Assembly: GCF_027944115.1 (NCBI RefSeq)
Contig: NZ_JAPJZI010000001.1
Location: 3,968,001 to 4,032,000, forward strand
DNA: 64,000 bases
Direction: 5' to 3'
Origin: Hoeflea prorocentri
GTDB lineage: Bacteria > Pseudomonadota > Alphaproteobacteria > Rhizobiales > Rhizobiaceae
The first letter of the stretch is position 1. Each line of letters opens with the position of its first letter. Of the stretch, positions 27,684 through 36,094 are shown in pieces. Position numbers and translations under genes: made by a program. Below the pieces are notes generated by a model. The model was not told the origin of the DNA. It worked only from the letters and a program-made list of their open reading frames with translations, and searched no databases.

Positions 27684-27713
27684 GAAAAAATTGAGGTGGC
27701 CACATGGGCCACC
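27684..27713 (-). terminator. Rho-independent terminator of the enoyl-CoA hydratase gene
   Basis: A perfect 7-bp stem (27695-27701 with 27707-27713) is followed on the minus strand by TCAATTTTTTC. It starts 40 bp after the hydratase stop and separates that gene from rpsT. Confidence 0.8.
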
Positions 27714-27752
27714 AAATCCGTGCCGGGCATATAGCCGGAAAGTCCGGTGCCG

Positions 27753-28526
27753 TCAACGGTTCTTGAACTGCGCTTTGCGTTTCTCGGAGAATGCGGTCAT
27801 ACCTTCCTTCTGGTCCTCAGTCGCAAACAGCGAATGGAACAGGCGGCGCTCAAAAAGAATACCTTCCGCAAGCGTCAATTCGAAGGCACGGTCGACGCTT
27901 TCCTTGGCCATGCGGACCGATGGCTGGGAAAACCCTGCGATGGTTTCGGCAGCCTTGATCGCCGTCTCGATCAACTCGTTTGCGGGAACGATGCGGGCGA
28001 CGAGACCAGCGCGTTCCGCCTCCTCGGCATCCATCATCCGGCCGGTCAGGCACAGGTCCATTGCCTTGGCCTTGCCGACCGCGCGCGTCAGCCGCTGGGT
28101 GCCGCCCATTCCCGGAATTGTTCCAAGCGTGATTTCCGGCTGTCCGAACCTGGCCGTATCGGCGGCGATGATGAAATCGCACATCATGGCAAGCTCGCAA
28201 CCGCCGCCCAGCGCATAGCCCGCCACGGCGGCGATCATCGGCTTGCGAACAGTGCTGACATCATTCCAGCCGCCGATGAAATCGCGCATATAGGCGTCGA
28301 CAAAATCCAGCGCCTGCATCTCCTTGATGTCAGCGCCGGCGGCAAACGCCTTTGCGGAACCGGTTATGACCACCGCACCAATCTTTGCATCCCGGTCAAA
28401 CGCCTGAAGCGCCTCGAGCAACTCGGCCATCAGGGTCGAGTTGAGCGCATTGAGCGCTTTCGGGCGGTCCAAGGTGACAAGGCCCACGCCGCCACGGGTT
28501 TCGACCTTGATGGTTTCGTATGTCAT
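27753..28526 (-). CDS. Enoyl-CoA hydratase (crotonase family)
   Basis: 257 residues, the usual crotonase length. The catalytic glutamates are Glu111 (GGGCEL) and Glu131 (PEITLG), and the oxyanion hole is set by AAGADI near 62-67 and GYALGGG near 103-109. It hydrates 2-enoyl-CoA to 3-hydroxyacyl-CoA in fatty-acid or amino-acid breakdown. AAGGAAA precedes the ATG. It follows mutM on the same strand, as in rhizobial genomes, where this gene is often annotated fadB1-like or ech. Confidence 0.95.
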   Translation of the reverse strand: MTYETIKVETRGGVGLVTLDRPKALNALNSTLMAELLEALQAFDRDAKIGAVVITGSAKAFAAGADIKEMQALDFVDAYMRDFIGGWNDVSTVRKPMIAAVAGYALGGGCELAMMCDFIIAADTARFGQPEITLGTIPGMGGTQRLTRAVGKAKAMDLCLTGRMMDAEEAERAGLVARIVPANELIETAIKAAETIAGFSQPSVRMAKESVDRAFELTLAEGILFERRLFHSLFATEDQKEGMTAFSEKRKAQFKNR

Positions 28527-28563
28527 CTTCGATTTCCTTCCTAAAAATGCATGACGCGGCCGC

Positions 28564-29445
28564 TCAACGCTGGCAGGCCGGACAGAAGAATGTCGAGCGC
28601 CCGCTCTGGACGATACGCCGGATATATCCCCCACAGCCGGACCGGGCGCAAGGCTCTCCCTCCCGGTCGTATGTGCTGAAACTGTGCTGGAAATAGCCGA
28701 GTGTTCCGTCGGCCTGACGATGATCGCGCAATGACGAGCCGCCTGCGGCAATCGCCGCATCGATGACCGCGCGGATGGCACGGGTCAGGTCCTCCAGCCG
28801 CGCTACGGGCGCACCGGCGCCGGTGACTAGGGTGCGGGCGGCCCGGCGCGGAGACAAGTGCGCGCGCCACAACGCCTCGCACACATATATATTGCCGAGC
28901 CCGGCAATGATTTTCTGATCGAGAAGCGCTGCTTTCAGCGGTGCCTTCTTACCGGCAAAACGCCCGGCCAGATATTGCGCGCTAAGCGCATTGCCCGTCG
29001 GCTCGACGCCAAGATCGCGGATCAAGGGGTGATCATCGAGCGCCTCCTCGCTGGTCAGCAGCATGAAGCCGAAACGCCTCGGGTCGTTGTAAATCACGCG
29101 GGCTCTGCCGTCCGGCCCGTCCAGTTCGAAGACGACATGATCGTGCTTTTCATCCTTGCTGCGGTCGTGGTGGAATTGTCCGGGCGTGCCGGCATCAGCC
29201 ACATGATAGGAGCCGGACATGCCAAGGTGCGATATAAGGACGCTTTCATCGTCGAAATGGACAAGAAGATATTTGGCGCGGCGGCGCAAAGACACAATGC
29301 GGCGGCCTTCCAGGCGCTCGGCGAAATTCTCCGGCAGCGCAAAACGCAGATCGGGGCGGCGCTGTTCGAGGCGGCGCAGCACGGCGCCCTCCATCGCCGG
29401 CTGCAGGCCGCGGCGAACCGTTTCGACTTCGGGCAATTCTGGCAT
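28564..29445 (-). CDS. mutM: Formamidopyrimidine-DNA glycosylase
   Basis: A 293-residue bifunctional glycosylase/AP lyase for oxidised purines. The catalytic N-terminal Pro2 and Glu3 are in [14 protein letters not shown], a conserved Lys is in AKYLLVHF, and the C-terminal zinc finger is CARSGCGG ... FFCPACQR. The first cysteine pair is CX4C instead of CX2C, as I recall for rhizobial MutM. It is divergent from ubiE and upstream of ech. Confidence 0.96.
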   Translation of the reverse strand: MPELPEVETVRRGLQPAMEGAVLRRLEQRRPDLRFALPENFAERLEGRRIVSLRRRAKYLLVHFDDESVLISHLGMSGSYHVADAGTPGQFHHDRSKDEKHDHVVFELDGPDGRARVIYNDPRRFGFMLLTSEEALDDHPLIRDLGVEPTGNALSAQYLAGRFAGKKAPLKAALLDQKIIAGLGNIYVCEALWRAHLSPRRAARTLVTGAGAPVARLEDLTRAIRAVIDAAIAAGGSSLRDHRQADGTLGYFQHSFSTYDREGEPCARSGCGGYIRRIVQSGRSTFFCPACQR

Positions 29446-29587
29446 CGGGCCTCGTTGCGTTGGCTTTCGGATGGAGTTGACCTATAAGCGGCGCGACTTT
29501 GCCGCACCGCATCGCGCACCAGCCTGATAGCGCATCTTTGTGCCTTAGGCTATTGTTCGGGCCGAATTGAGTACCGGGGTTCCTATC

Positions 29588-30364
29588 ATGTCCGAAACAC
29601 GCATATCAGCCGCCGGTGGAATGGAAACATCCTACGGATTTACCGATGTCGGCCAGGGCGAAAAACAGGGCCTCGTCGACAATGTCTTTCATGGTGTGGC
29701 GAGACGTTATGACATCATGAATGACGTAATGTCGCTGGGCATGCATCGCCTTTGGAAAGATGCGATGATCAATGCCCTCAATCCTCGCAAGGACAGCGAT
29801 TACAAGACGCTTGATGTCGCCGGAGGCACGGGCGATATCGCCTTCAGGATTGTTGAAGCGTCCGACCGTCTGGCCGGCGTGACCGTCCTCGACATCAACG
29901 GCTCGATGCTGGATGTCGGACGGCAGCGGGCGGAAAAGAAGAAACTCGCCGACCGTCTCGAATTCGTCGAAGCCAATGCCGAAGAGCTGCCGTTTGAAGA
30001 CAAAAGTTTCGACGCCTACACGATCGCCTTCGGCATCCGCAACGTGCCGCGCATCGACAAGGCATTGAGCGAAGCGCACCGGGTCTTGCGGCGCGGCGGC
30101 CGGTTCCTGTGCCTGGAATTCTCGGATGTCGACATGCCGATTATGGAGAAGGTCTACGATGCCTGGTCCTTTAATGCCATTCCGCAATTCGGGCGGGCGA
30201 TCACCGGAGACAGCGAACCCTACCGTTACCTGGTGGAATCAATCCGCAAATTTCCAGACCAGCGCAATTTCGCCGCGATGATCGAAGCGGCGGGTCTATC
30301 GCGGGTCAAGTGGACCAACTATACCGGCGGCATCGCCGCCCTTCATTCGGGCTGGAAGCTCTAA
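29588..30364 (+). CDS. ubiE: Ubiquinone/menaquinone biosynthesis C-methyltransferase UbiE
   Basis: 258 residues. The SAM-binding motif is [12 protein letters not shown], preceded by [19 protein letters not shown], which is specific for UbiE, and followed by [13 protein letters not shown]. It methylates the 2-polyprenyl-6-methoxy-1,4-benzoquinol ring. The ATG at 29588 is preferred to an in-frame TTG seven codons upstream. It begins a plus-strand run ubiE-ubiB-coaBC. Confidence 0.96.
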   Translation: MSETRISAAGGMETSYGFTDVGQGEKQGLVDNVFHGVARRYDIMNDVMSLGMHRLWKDAMINALNPRKDSDYKTLDVAGGTGDIAFRIVEASDRLAGVTVLDINGSMLDVGRQRAEKKKLADRLEFVEANAEELPFEDKSFDAYTIAFGIRNVPRIDKALSEAHRVLRRGGRFLCLEFSDVDMPIMEKVYDAWSFNAIPQFGRAITGDSEPYRYLVESIRKFPDQRNFAAMIEAAGLSRVKWTNYTGGIAALHSGWKL

Positions 30365-30398
30365 ACATCGTCAACGCAACCCAGGCATCCGGCAGATC

Positions 30399-31970
30399 AT
30401 GACCAATGTCCTCGCCTATTTCCGATTGATGCGCGCCGGCTGGGTGATGGCCCGGGAGGGCGTTATCGCCTCCCTGCCGGCCGACGGGCTGCACGGGCCG
30501 GCCCGCGCGGCTCACGGACTTGCTTCCGCGATCGCCCGGCGCCGTGCGCAACGCACCGACCGCGCGGAGCGGCTGGCACGGGCTGTCGAGCGGCTCGGAC
30601 CTTCCTATGTGAAACTCGGTCAGTTTCTTGCGACGCGGCCCGATGTTGTCGGACGGACCCTTGCCCAGGATCTTTCGCTGCTTCAGGACCGGATGGACAC
30701 GTTCCCGATGGCATCGGCCGAGGAGCGCATCGTCGAGTCGATCGGACGTGAAATCGACGATCTTTATGTGCGCTTCGATCCGCCGATCGCCGCCGCTTCC
30801 ATCGCCCAGGTCCATCCGGCCGAGGTCAGGAACGAAACCGGCACCCGCAAAGTGGCGGTCAAGGTGGTGCGCCCGGGGATCCGGCAGCGCTTTTACCGCG
30901 ATCTCGATGCCTTCTATCTGGTCGCCCGGCTTGCTGAAAGACTGGTGCCGGCAACACGGCGACTACGGCCCGTCGATGTTGCACGTACACTTGAGCAGAC
31001 GACGAAGATCGAAATGGACTTCCGGCTCGAGGCCGCGGCGCTGTCGGAGCTGGCTGAGAATACGAAAGACGATCCGGGCTTTCGCGTGCCGACCGTCGAC
31101 TGGGAACGAACCGGGCGCGACGTCGTCACGATGGAATGGATCGACGGCATCAAGATCGCCGACCTTGACGCGTTACGCGATGCCGGGCTCGACCTTCCAC
31201 ACCTCGCGGAGGTTCTGATCCAGTCCTTCCTGCGTCATACCTTGCGCGACGGTTTCTTTCATGCCGACATGCATCAGGGCAATCTCTTCGTCGATCCGAA
31301 CGGAATCATTGTCGCGGTGGATATGGGTATTGTCGGCAGGCTCGGCAGAAAGGAGCGCCGCTTCCTGGCGGAAATCCTCTACGGCTTTATCAAGCGGGAC
31401 TATCGCCGCGTGGCTGAAGTGCATTTTGAAGCCGGCTATGTTCCCGCCCATCATGACGTGGCAAGTTTCGCCCAGGCCATCCGCGCGATCGGCGAGCCGA
31501 TCCACGGGCAATCCGCCGAAACCATATCAATGGCCAAGCTTCTGACTCTGCTTTTCGAGGTGACCGAGCTGTTCGACATGGAGACGCGGCCGGAACTGAT
31601 CATGCTACAGAAGACCATGGTTGTCGTCGAGGGGGTCGCGCGCCTGCTCGATCCGCATTTCAACATGTGGAAAGCCTCCGAACCCGTTGTCGGGGACTGG
31701 ATTATGCGCAATCTCGGCCCGGCACGCATTGTGACCGACGTGAAAGACGGGCTGCAGGCTGCGGCCCGGCTTGCCGAACAGGCCCCCGTGCTTGCGGCGC
31801 GCGCCGAGCGTTTGTCGCAGGAGATGGATGAGATGGCTAAAAGCGGGCTTCGTTTCGACCCCGAAACGGCAGAGCATATCGGAAAAGCGGAGGCGCGCCA
31901 CTCCAGATCCGGCCGTATTGCGCTATGGGTGATTGCATTGACAGCAATCTATATTGCTTTCCAAATCTGA
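30399..31970 (+). CDS. ubiB: Ubiquinone biosynthesis protein UbiB (ABC1/ADCK atypical kinase)
   Basis: A 523-residue UbiB-family protein. The family signature KLGQFLATRPDVVG is at about 72-85, an alanine-rich nucleotide loop AAASIAQVHPA replaces a glycine loop, and HADMHQGNLFVDPNG plus VDMGIVGRL form the catalytic and metal region. A C-terminal hydrophobic segment anchors it in the inner membrane. It supports ubiquinone synthesis, likely by ATP-dependent extraction of lipid intermediates. 34 nt separate it from ubiE. Confidence 0.95.
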   Translation: MTNVLAYFRLMRAGWVMAREGVIASLPADGLHGPARAAHGLASAIARRRAQRTDRAERLARAVERLGPSYVKLGQFLATRPDVVGRTLAQDLSLLQDRMDTFPMASAEERIVESIGREIDDLYVRFDPPIAAASIAQVHPAEVRNETGTRKVAVKVVRPGIRQRFYRDLDAFYLVARLAERLVPATRRLRPVDVARTLEQTTKIEMDFRLEAAALSELAENTKDDPGFRVPTVDWERTGRDVVTMEWIDGIKIADLDALRDAGLDLPHLAEVLIQSFLRHTLRDGFFHADMHQGNLFVDPNGIIVAVDMGIVGRLGRKERRFLAEILYGFIKRDYRRVAEVHFEAGYVPAHHDVASFAQAIRAIGEPIHGQSAETISMAKLLTLLFEVTELFDMETRPELIMLQKTMVVVEGVARLLDPHFNMWKASEPVVGDWIMRNLGPARIVTDVKDGLQAAARLAEQAPVLAARAERLSQEMDEMAKSGLRFDPETAEHIGKAEARHSRSGRIALWVIALTAIYIAFQI

Positions 31971-32001
31971 TTTGCAATCAATGAAATCATTGTGGTAGAA
32001 T
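31962..32001 (+). promoter_or_regulatory. Likely coaBC promoter with palindromic operator
   Basis: A -35-like TTGCAA (31972-31977) and -10-like TAGAAT (31996-32001) are 18 bp apart. Between them lies the perfect palindrome CAATGA-AA-TCATTG (31979-31992). A second inverted repeat, CAAAT-CTG-ATTTG, is at 31962-31974, overlapping the ubiB stop. Ribbon-helix-helix proteins bind short palindromes of this type, and the downstream gene encodes one. Promoter and operator roles are inferred. Confidence 0.5.
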
Positions 32002-32020
32002 ATTGGCCAGGGAGACCGCC

Positions 32021-33397
32021 ATGGCCAGTATTACCATCCGCAACCTAGATGATGCGACGAAGCAGTCCTTGCGCGAGCGCGCTGCCCGCAATGGCCGTTC
32101 CATGGAAGAAGAGGTGCGTCACCTGCTGCGTGACGCATCAGTTACAGAGGTCGAAGCTTCAACTGAATTCAACCCGCAAGAAGCGGTGGTCGACGGCATC
32201 TTAGCCGACAAAGATATCCTGCTGATCATTACGGGCGGGATTGCCGCTTACAAATCGCTCGACCTGATCAGGCGCCTGAGGGAACGCGGTGCGAATGTGC
32301 GACCGATCATGACAAAGGGCGCGATGGAATTTATCACCCCGCTTTCCGTCGGAGCCCTGTGCGCAGACCACGTGTTCACAGAGCTCTTCTCGCGCGAAGA
32401 TGAGCAGGATGTTGGTCATATCCGCCTTGCACGCGGCAGCGATCTGATCATCGTCGCGCCTGCGACGGCTGATTTCATCGCCAAGGCAGCGCACGGGCTT
32501 GCCGACGATCTTGCCTCCACGGTGATCCTTGCAAGCGACCGCCCGATACTCATCGCCCCTGCGATGAATCCGGTCATGTGGTCGGCACCGGCACAGCAGC
32601 GCAATATCAAGCAGGTGCAAGATGACGGCGCCCATATCGTCGGCCCGGCATCCGGCGAGATGGCCGAAAGCGGCGAAGCGGGAAAAGGCCGGATGGCCGA
32701 GCCGCTGGATATCGTGGCGGCGGCAGCCCGTCTCCTTGACGACCGGCCGAAGCCTTTGTCCGGAAAGACGGCGATTGTGACGTCGGGCCCCACGCATGAG
32801 CCGATTGATCCGGTGCGGTATATCGCCAACCGGTCCTCCGGCAAGCAGGGGCACGCCATTGCCGCGGCCCTCGCATCACTCGGCGCGCGCGTTACGCTGG
32901 TATCCGGTCCTGTGACCATTGGCGACCCGCCGGGCGTGTCGACCGTGCATGTGGAAAGTGCCCGCGAGATGCTGAAGGCCGTCGAAAAACATTTGCCCGC
33001 GGATATTGCCGTCATGGTCGCGGCGGTCGCGGATTGGCGCACAGCCGGCGAATCCGGCGAGAAGATCAAGAAGAAAAAGGGCGAACAGCCTCCAGCGCTG
33101 AAACTGACCGAGAACCCGGACATCCTCAAAACCGTGGGTCATCACCAGCACCGCCCCGGCCTTGTTGTCGGCTTCGCGGCGGAAACGCAAAACCTGATCG
33201 ACAATGCCCGCGCGAAACTCGAGCGCAAGGGCGCCGATTTCATTGTCGCCAATGATGTGTCTCCGGAGACAGGCATCATGGGCGGCGACAGGAACAATGT
33301 GCGCATTGTCACGGCGGATGGCGTTGAGGACTGGCCGGAAATGGACAAGCGGAACGTGGCGAACCGGCTCGCCCAGGAGATCGCCAGAAGGTTTTAG
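32021..33397 (+). CDS. coaBC: CoaBC with N-terminal FitA-like ribbon-helix-helix domain
   Basis: A 458-residue bifunctional flavoenzyme that converts 4'-phosphopantothenate plus cysteine, via the cysteine adduct, to phosphopantetheine for coenzyme A. Residues 1-39 (MASITIRNLDDATKQSLRER then RSMEEEVRHLLRDA) are a FitA/VapB-type antitoxin DNA-binding fold, joined by a linker to the CoaC domain (about 64-240; His133, PAMNPVMW at 180-187) and the CoaB domain (SGPTHEPIDPVR at 255-266). The loop that usually holds the catalytic Cys reads AESGEAGKGRM, with no cysteine. AGGGAG precedes the ATG. The frame is uninterrupted across the junction. Confidence 0.93.
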   Translation: MASITIRNLDDATKQSLRERAARNGRSMEEEVRHLLRDASVTEVEASTEFNPQEAVVDGILADKDILLIITGGIAAYKSLDLIRRLRERGANVRPIMTKGAMEFITPLSVGALCADHVFTELFSREDEQDVGHIRLARGSDLIIVAPATADFIAKAAHGLADDLASTVILASDRPILIAPAMNPVMWSAPAQQRNIKQVQDDGAHIVGPASGEMAESGEAGKGRMAEPLDIVAAAARLLDDRPKPLSGKTAIVTSGPTHEPIDPVRYIANRSSGKQGHAIAAALASLGARVTLVSGPVTIGDPPGVSTVHVESAREMLKAVEKHLPADIAVMVAAVADWRTAGESGEKIKKKKGEQPPALKLTENPDILKTVGHHQHRPGLVVGFAAETQNLIDNARAKLERKGADFIVANDVSPETGIMGGDRNNVRIVTADGVEDWPEMDKRNVANRLAQEIARRF

Positions 33398-33408
33398 GTA
33401 CGTCCTGT

Positions 33409-34215
33409 CTAAACAGCGATAGCACGCGGCGAAACAGCGGGACGGAACGGCGCAACATCAATGCCGGCATCGGTGACGCTGACGAAACTGCCGGCCGGAA
33501 TTTCCGACCATCGGTGCGTGTCTTCGTCAAACGGCTCCGAAACCAGGCAATAACTATCGTGCGCGTGACCTGTCATGCGGCCACTATAAAGTGTCGGCGC
33601 AAATTTGTCGGTCGCAAAGCGCACGCAATAGAGCGATGCGCCATCGCTCAACGCGGCGGTGAATCTTATCAGAGGCTGTAGCCCCAGCGCCTGCGCGCGG
33701 GAGATCACGAATCCGATGGCTGCCTCGAGCGCTTGCTTCGGATGATCTTCAAGACCGAACTCCAGCGCCAGCAGAAACAGCAGCTCCGAATCGGTCGAGC
33801 CCTTGCGCGCCGAATAAAGCTGGTCATCGAGCCTCGCCTCGAGGACTCTTTCAAGACGCTCGAAATGGCTGAGCTGGCCGTTATGCATGAAAGACCATCG
33901 ACCATGGACAAAGGGATGGCAGTTGTCGCGCGTTGTGCGGCCTGCCGTCGACGCCCTGATATGGGCAAGGAACAGCGGCGAAGCAATCTGCCGGGCCAAA
34001 GAGCGCAAATTGTCGTCCGACCATGCCGGCAGAATATCCCGATAATGACCGGGTTCATCCCGCTCGCCATACCAGGCGATACCGAAACCATCGCCATTGG
34101 TGGCGGTTTTGGCTTCCGTTGCGCATTGCGACTGGTCAATGAGCGAATGCGCGGGCGACGTGACGAGGTCTTCCAGAAAACATTGTGCACCACGGTATGC
34201 GACCCAGCGGCACAT
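33409..34215 (-). CDS. Class II glutamine amidotransferase (YafJ/EgtC-like)
   Basis: 268 residues. The N-terminal nucleophile Cys2 is exposed by removal of Met1 (MCRWVAYRG), with an Ntn-hydrolase core containing NGDGFGIAWYG, HIRAST and HNGQLSHF, the glutamine-binding signatures. It hydrolyses glutamine or a gamma-glutamyl amide in the cytoplasm. No ergothioneine genes are next to it, so the EgtC role is not supported. It converges on coaBC and follows the DUF6356 gene on the minus strand by 69 bp. Confidence 0.88.
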   Translation of the reverse strand: MCRWVAYRGAQCFLEDLVTSPAHSLIDQSQCATEAKTATNGDGFGIAWYGERDEPGHYRDILPAWSDDNLRSLARQIASPLFLAHIRASTAGRTTRDNCHPFVHGRWSFMHNGQLSHFERLERVLEARLDDQLYSARKGSTDSELLFLLALEFGLEDHPKQALEAAIGFVISRAQALGLQPLIRFTAALSDGASLYCVRFATDKFAPTLYSGRMTGHAHDSYCLVSEPFDEDTHRWSEIPAGSFVSVTDAGIDVAPFRPAVSPRAIAV

Positions 34216-34284
34216 AATCAGGATCCCAGCCCGTCGACATGACGGCGATGCACCGTGGCAAAGACAAAGACACGCATCGGGCGG

Positions 34285-34497
34285 CTAGCTGCGATTGTGC
34301 ATGCGATGATGCATCTCGCCGATCATGTTGCTGGCTGTCTTTTCGAACAGAAATGGCAGAAACGCATGAACAAGCGCAGCACATCCGGCGGCAAACAGCC
34401 GCACGGAGAAGCCGGCGGCAAAACGCATGTGCTGGAAATAGGTCTCATCGACCGATTGCGGGTGTTCGGTGAACAGACGCGTGAGCGGTTTGGCCAT
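34285..34497 (-). CDS. DUF6356 family small protein
   Basis: 70 residues starting MAKPLTRLFTEHPQSVDETY and carrying one long hydrophobic stretch (RLFAAGCAALVHAFLPFLF), ending in a histidine-rich HHRMHN tail. I believe it belongs to DUF6356, small probable membrane proteins of alphaproteobacteria. AGGGAT precedes the ATG. It is divergent from the Lrp-type regulator, and the palindrome between them may control both. Function unknown. Confidence 0.75.
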   Translation of the reverse strand: MAKPLTRLFTEHPQSVDETYFQHMRFAAGFSVRLFAAGCAALVHAFLPFLFEKTASNMIGEMHHRMHNRS

Positions 34498-34544
34498 GGC
34501 CCTATCCCTTCGATGTTGTTTTCTTATCCGCAAATGATAGTCCG

Positions 34545-34572
34545 CAATTTTCGGGAAATGTTCCCGAAATTG
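34545..34572. promoter_or_regulatory. Palindromic operator between DUF6356 and Lrp genes
   Basis: TTTCGGGAA-ATG-TTCCCGAAA (34549-34569) is a perfect inverted repeat; flanking CAATT/ATTG extends the symmetry with one extra base on the left. It lies about 40 bp upstream of the Lrp-type ATG in AT-richer DNA, suited to autoregulation by the Lrp/AsnC protein. Confidence 0.55.
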
Positions 34573-34610
34573 TTCGTATTTTGGTTATTTATGGGATATA
34601 TGTCTCACTC

Positions 34611-35081
34611 ATGCGTAAATTGGACGAATTTGATCTCAAGATCCTAGATGAATTGCAAAAAGACGGCAGCCTGTCGGTCGAATCGCTGGCCGAAAAGGTC
34701 CACCTGTCGCGCAATGCCTGCTGGCGGCGGGTCAAGGCGCTTGAAGAACACGGCGTAATCCGCGCACGGGTTGCACTGGTCGATCCCGAGCAGATCGGCT
34801 GCGGACTGGCGGTTTTCATCTTTGTGCGCACGGCCAATCACGATCCCGACTGGCTTGAGCGGTTCCGCGCGGCGGTGGTGAGCCTGCCTGAAATTACCGG
34901 CGTGCACCGCACGAGCGGCGAGCTCGATTATGTGCTGCGCGCCCGTGTTGCCGATGTCAAATCCTATGACCGCCTCTATCAGCGCCTGATCGCCAAGGTA
35001 CCGCTCTCCGATGTCAGTGCTTCCTTCGTCATGGAGGACATCAAGGACACGACGGCTCTTCCGACTATCCCCACAATATGA
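34611..35081 (+). CDS. Lrp/AsnC-family transcriptional regulator
   Basis: 156 residues. The N-terminal helix-turn-helix (LDEFDLKILDELQKDGSL, then VHLSRNACWRRVKALEEHGV) is followed by the RAM ligand-binding domain with GVHRTSGELDYVLRARV. The ATG at 34611 gives the standard length; upstream in-frame codons are not needed. Lrp-type octamers sense amino acids. It lies beside a palindromic site and upstream of the pirin gene, either of which could be a target. The amino acid sensed is unknown. Confidence 0.92.
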   Translation: MRKLDEFDLKILDELQKDGSLSVESLAEKVHLSRNACWRRVKALEEHGVIRARVALVDPEQIGCGLAVFIFVRTANHDPDWLERFRAAVVSLPEITGVHRTSGELDYVLRARVADVKSYDRLYQRLIAKVPLSDVSASFVMEDIKDTTALPTIPTI

Positions 35082-35188
35082 ACAGGTATCGGCCCGGCGT
35101 CTTTGTGCATTGAACAGTGCGTCATCGCGGCTATACCTGTTTCGCCGCGCCGATGGCCTATATTGGAGGCTCAAAAGGAGCCACTGCG

Positions 35189-36094
35189 ATGTCTATCCGC
35201 CCCGTCAAACAGATTTCGACCGCTACGCCGACCATGGAAGGAGCCGGCGTCAAACTGCACCGGGCCTTCGGCTTCGATGATCCGACGCTTGCCGACCCGT
35301 TCCTCCTGTTCGACGATTTCCGCAACGATCGCCCTCAGGACTATCTCGCCGGCTTTCCCTGGCACCCGCATCGCGGTATCGAGACGATCACCTACGTGCT
35401 CGCCGGTGCGGTGGATCATGGCGACAGTCTCGGCAATCAGGGATCGCTCGGCGCCGGAGACGTGCAATGGATGACCGCCGGCAGCGGCATCATGCATCAG
35501 GAAATGCCCAAGGGTGATGCGCAGGGCCGCATGCACGGCTTCCAGCTCTGGGCAAACCTGCCCTCGTCACTGAAGATGACCGACCCGCGCTATCAGGACA
35601 TCAAGGCCGCAGATATTCCGGAAGTGATCGACGATGACGGCACGGTCGTGCGCATTGTCTGCGGCGACTTCTGGGGAAAAGCCGGGCCCGTCGACGGCGT
35701 GTCCGCCGATCCGCTTTATCTCGATGTTTCCGTCGCGCCGGGCAAACGCAAGACCCTGCCGGTCGATACCTATCGCTCTGCCTTCGCTTATATCTTTGCC
35801 GGATCCGGAACGTTTTCGGGCGCCTCAAAGCCCTTCGGCGTGTTGACGGAAAAGGAAATCGGCGGTGAAGAGATCCTTCTGCGCGATCAGACCGGCGACA
35901 GGACGCTTGTCGTCTTCGACACCGGAGATGAGGTGACAGTTCAGGCCGGCGAGGAAGGCATTCGCTTTCTGCTGGTGTGCGGCAAACCCATACAGGAGCC
36001 GGTCGCCTGGCATGGACCCATCGTCATGAACACACGCGAAGAGCTGGTTCAAGCGATCCAGGAACTGCAATCGGGCTCGTTCATAAGGAGCTAG
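35189..36094 (+). CDS. Pirin family protein
   Basis: 301 residues, a bicupin. The metal ligands His59, His61, His103 and Glu105 are all present (FPWHPHRG and IMHQEMP). Bacterial pirins bind Fe(II) and some have quercetinase activity or act as redox-sensing cofactors. AAAAGGAG precedes the ATG at 35189. The C-terminal cupin ends RFLLVCGKPIQEPVAWHGP, a typical pirin_C feature. Converges on the DUF2855 gene. Physiological role unknown. Confidence 0.92.
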   Translation: MSIRPVKQISTATPTMEGAGVKLHRAFGFDDPTLADPFLLFDDFRNDRPQDYLAGFPWHPHRGIETITYVLAGAVDHGDSLGNQGSLGAGDVQWMTAGSGIMHQEMPKGDAQGRMHGFQLWANLPSSLKMTDPRYQDIKAADIPEVIDDDGTVVRIVCGDFWGKAGPVDGVSADPLYLDVSVAPGKRKTLPVDTYRSAFAYIFAGSGTFSGASKPFGVLTEKEIGGEEILLRDQTGDRTLVVFDTGDEVTVQAGEEGIRFLLVCGKPIQEPVAWHGPIVMNTREELVQAIQELQSGSFIRS

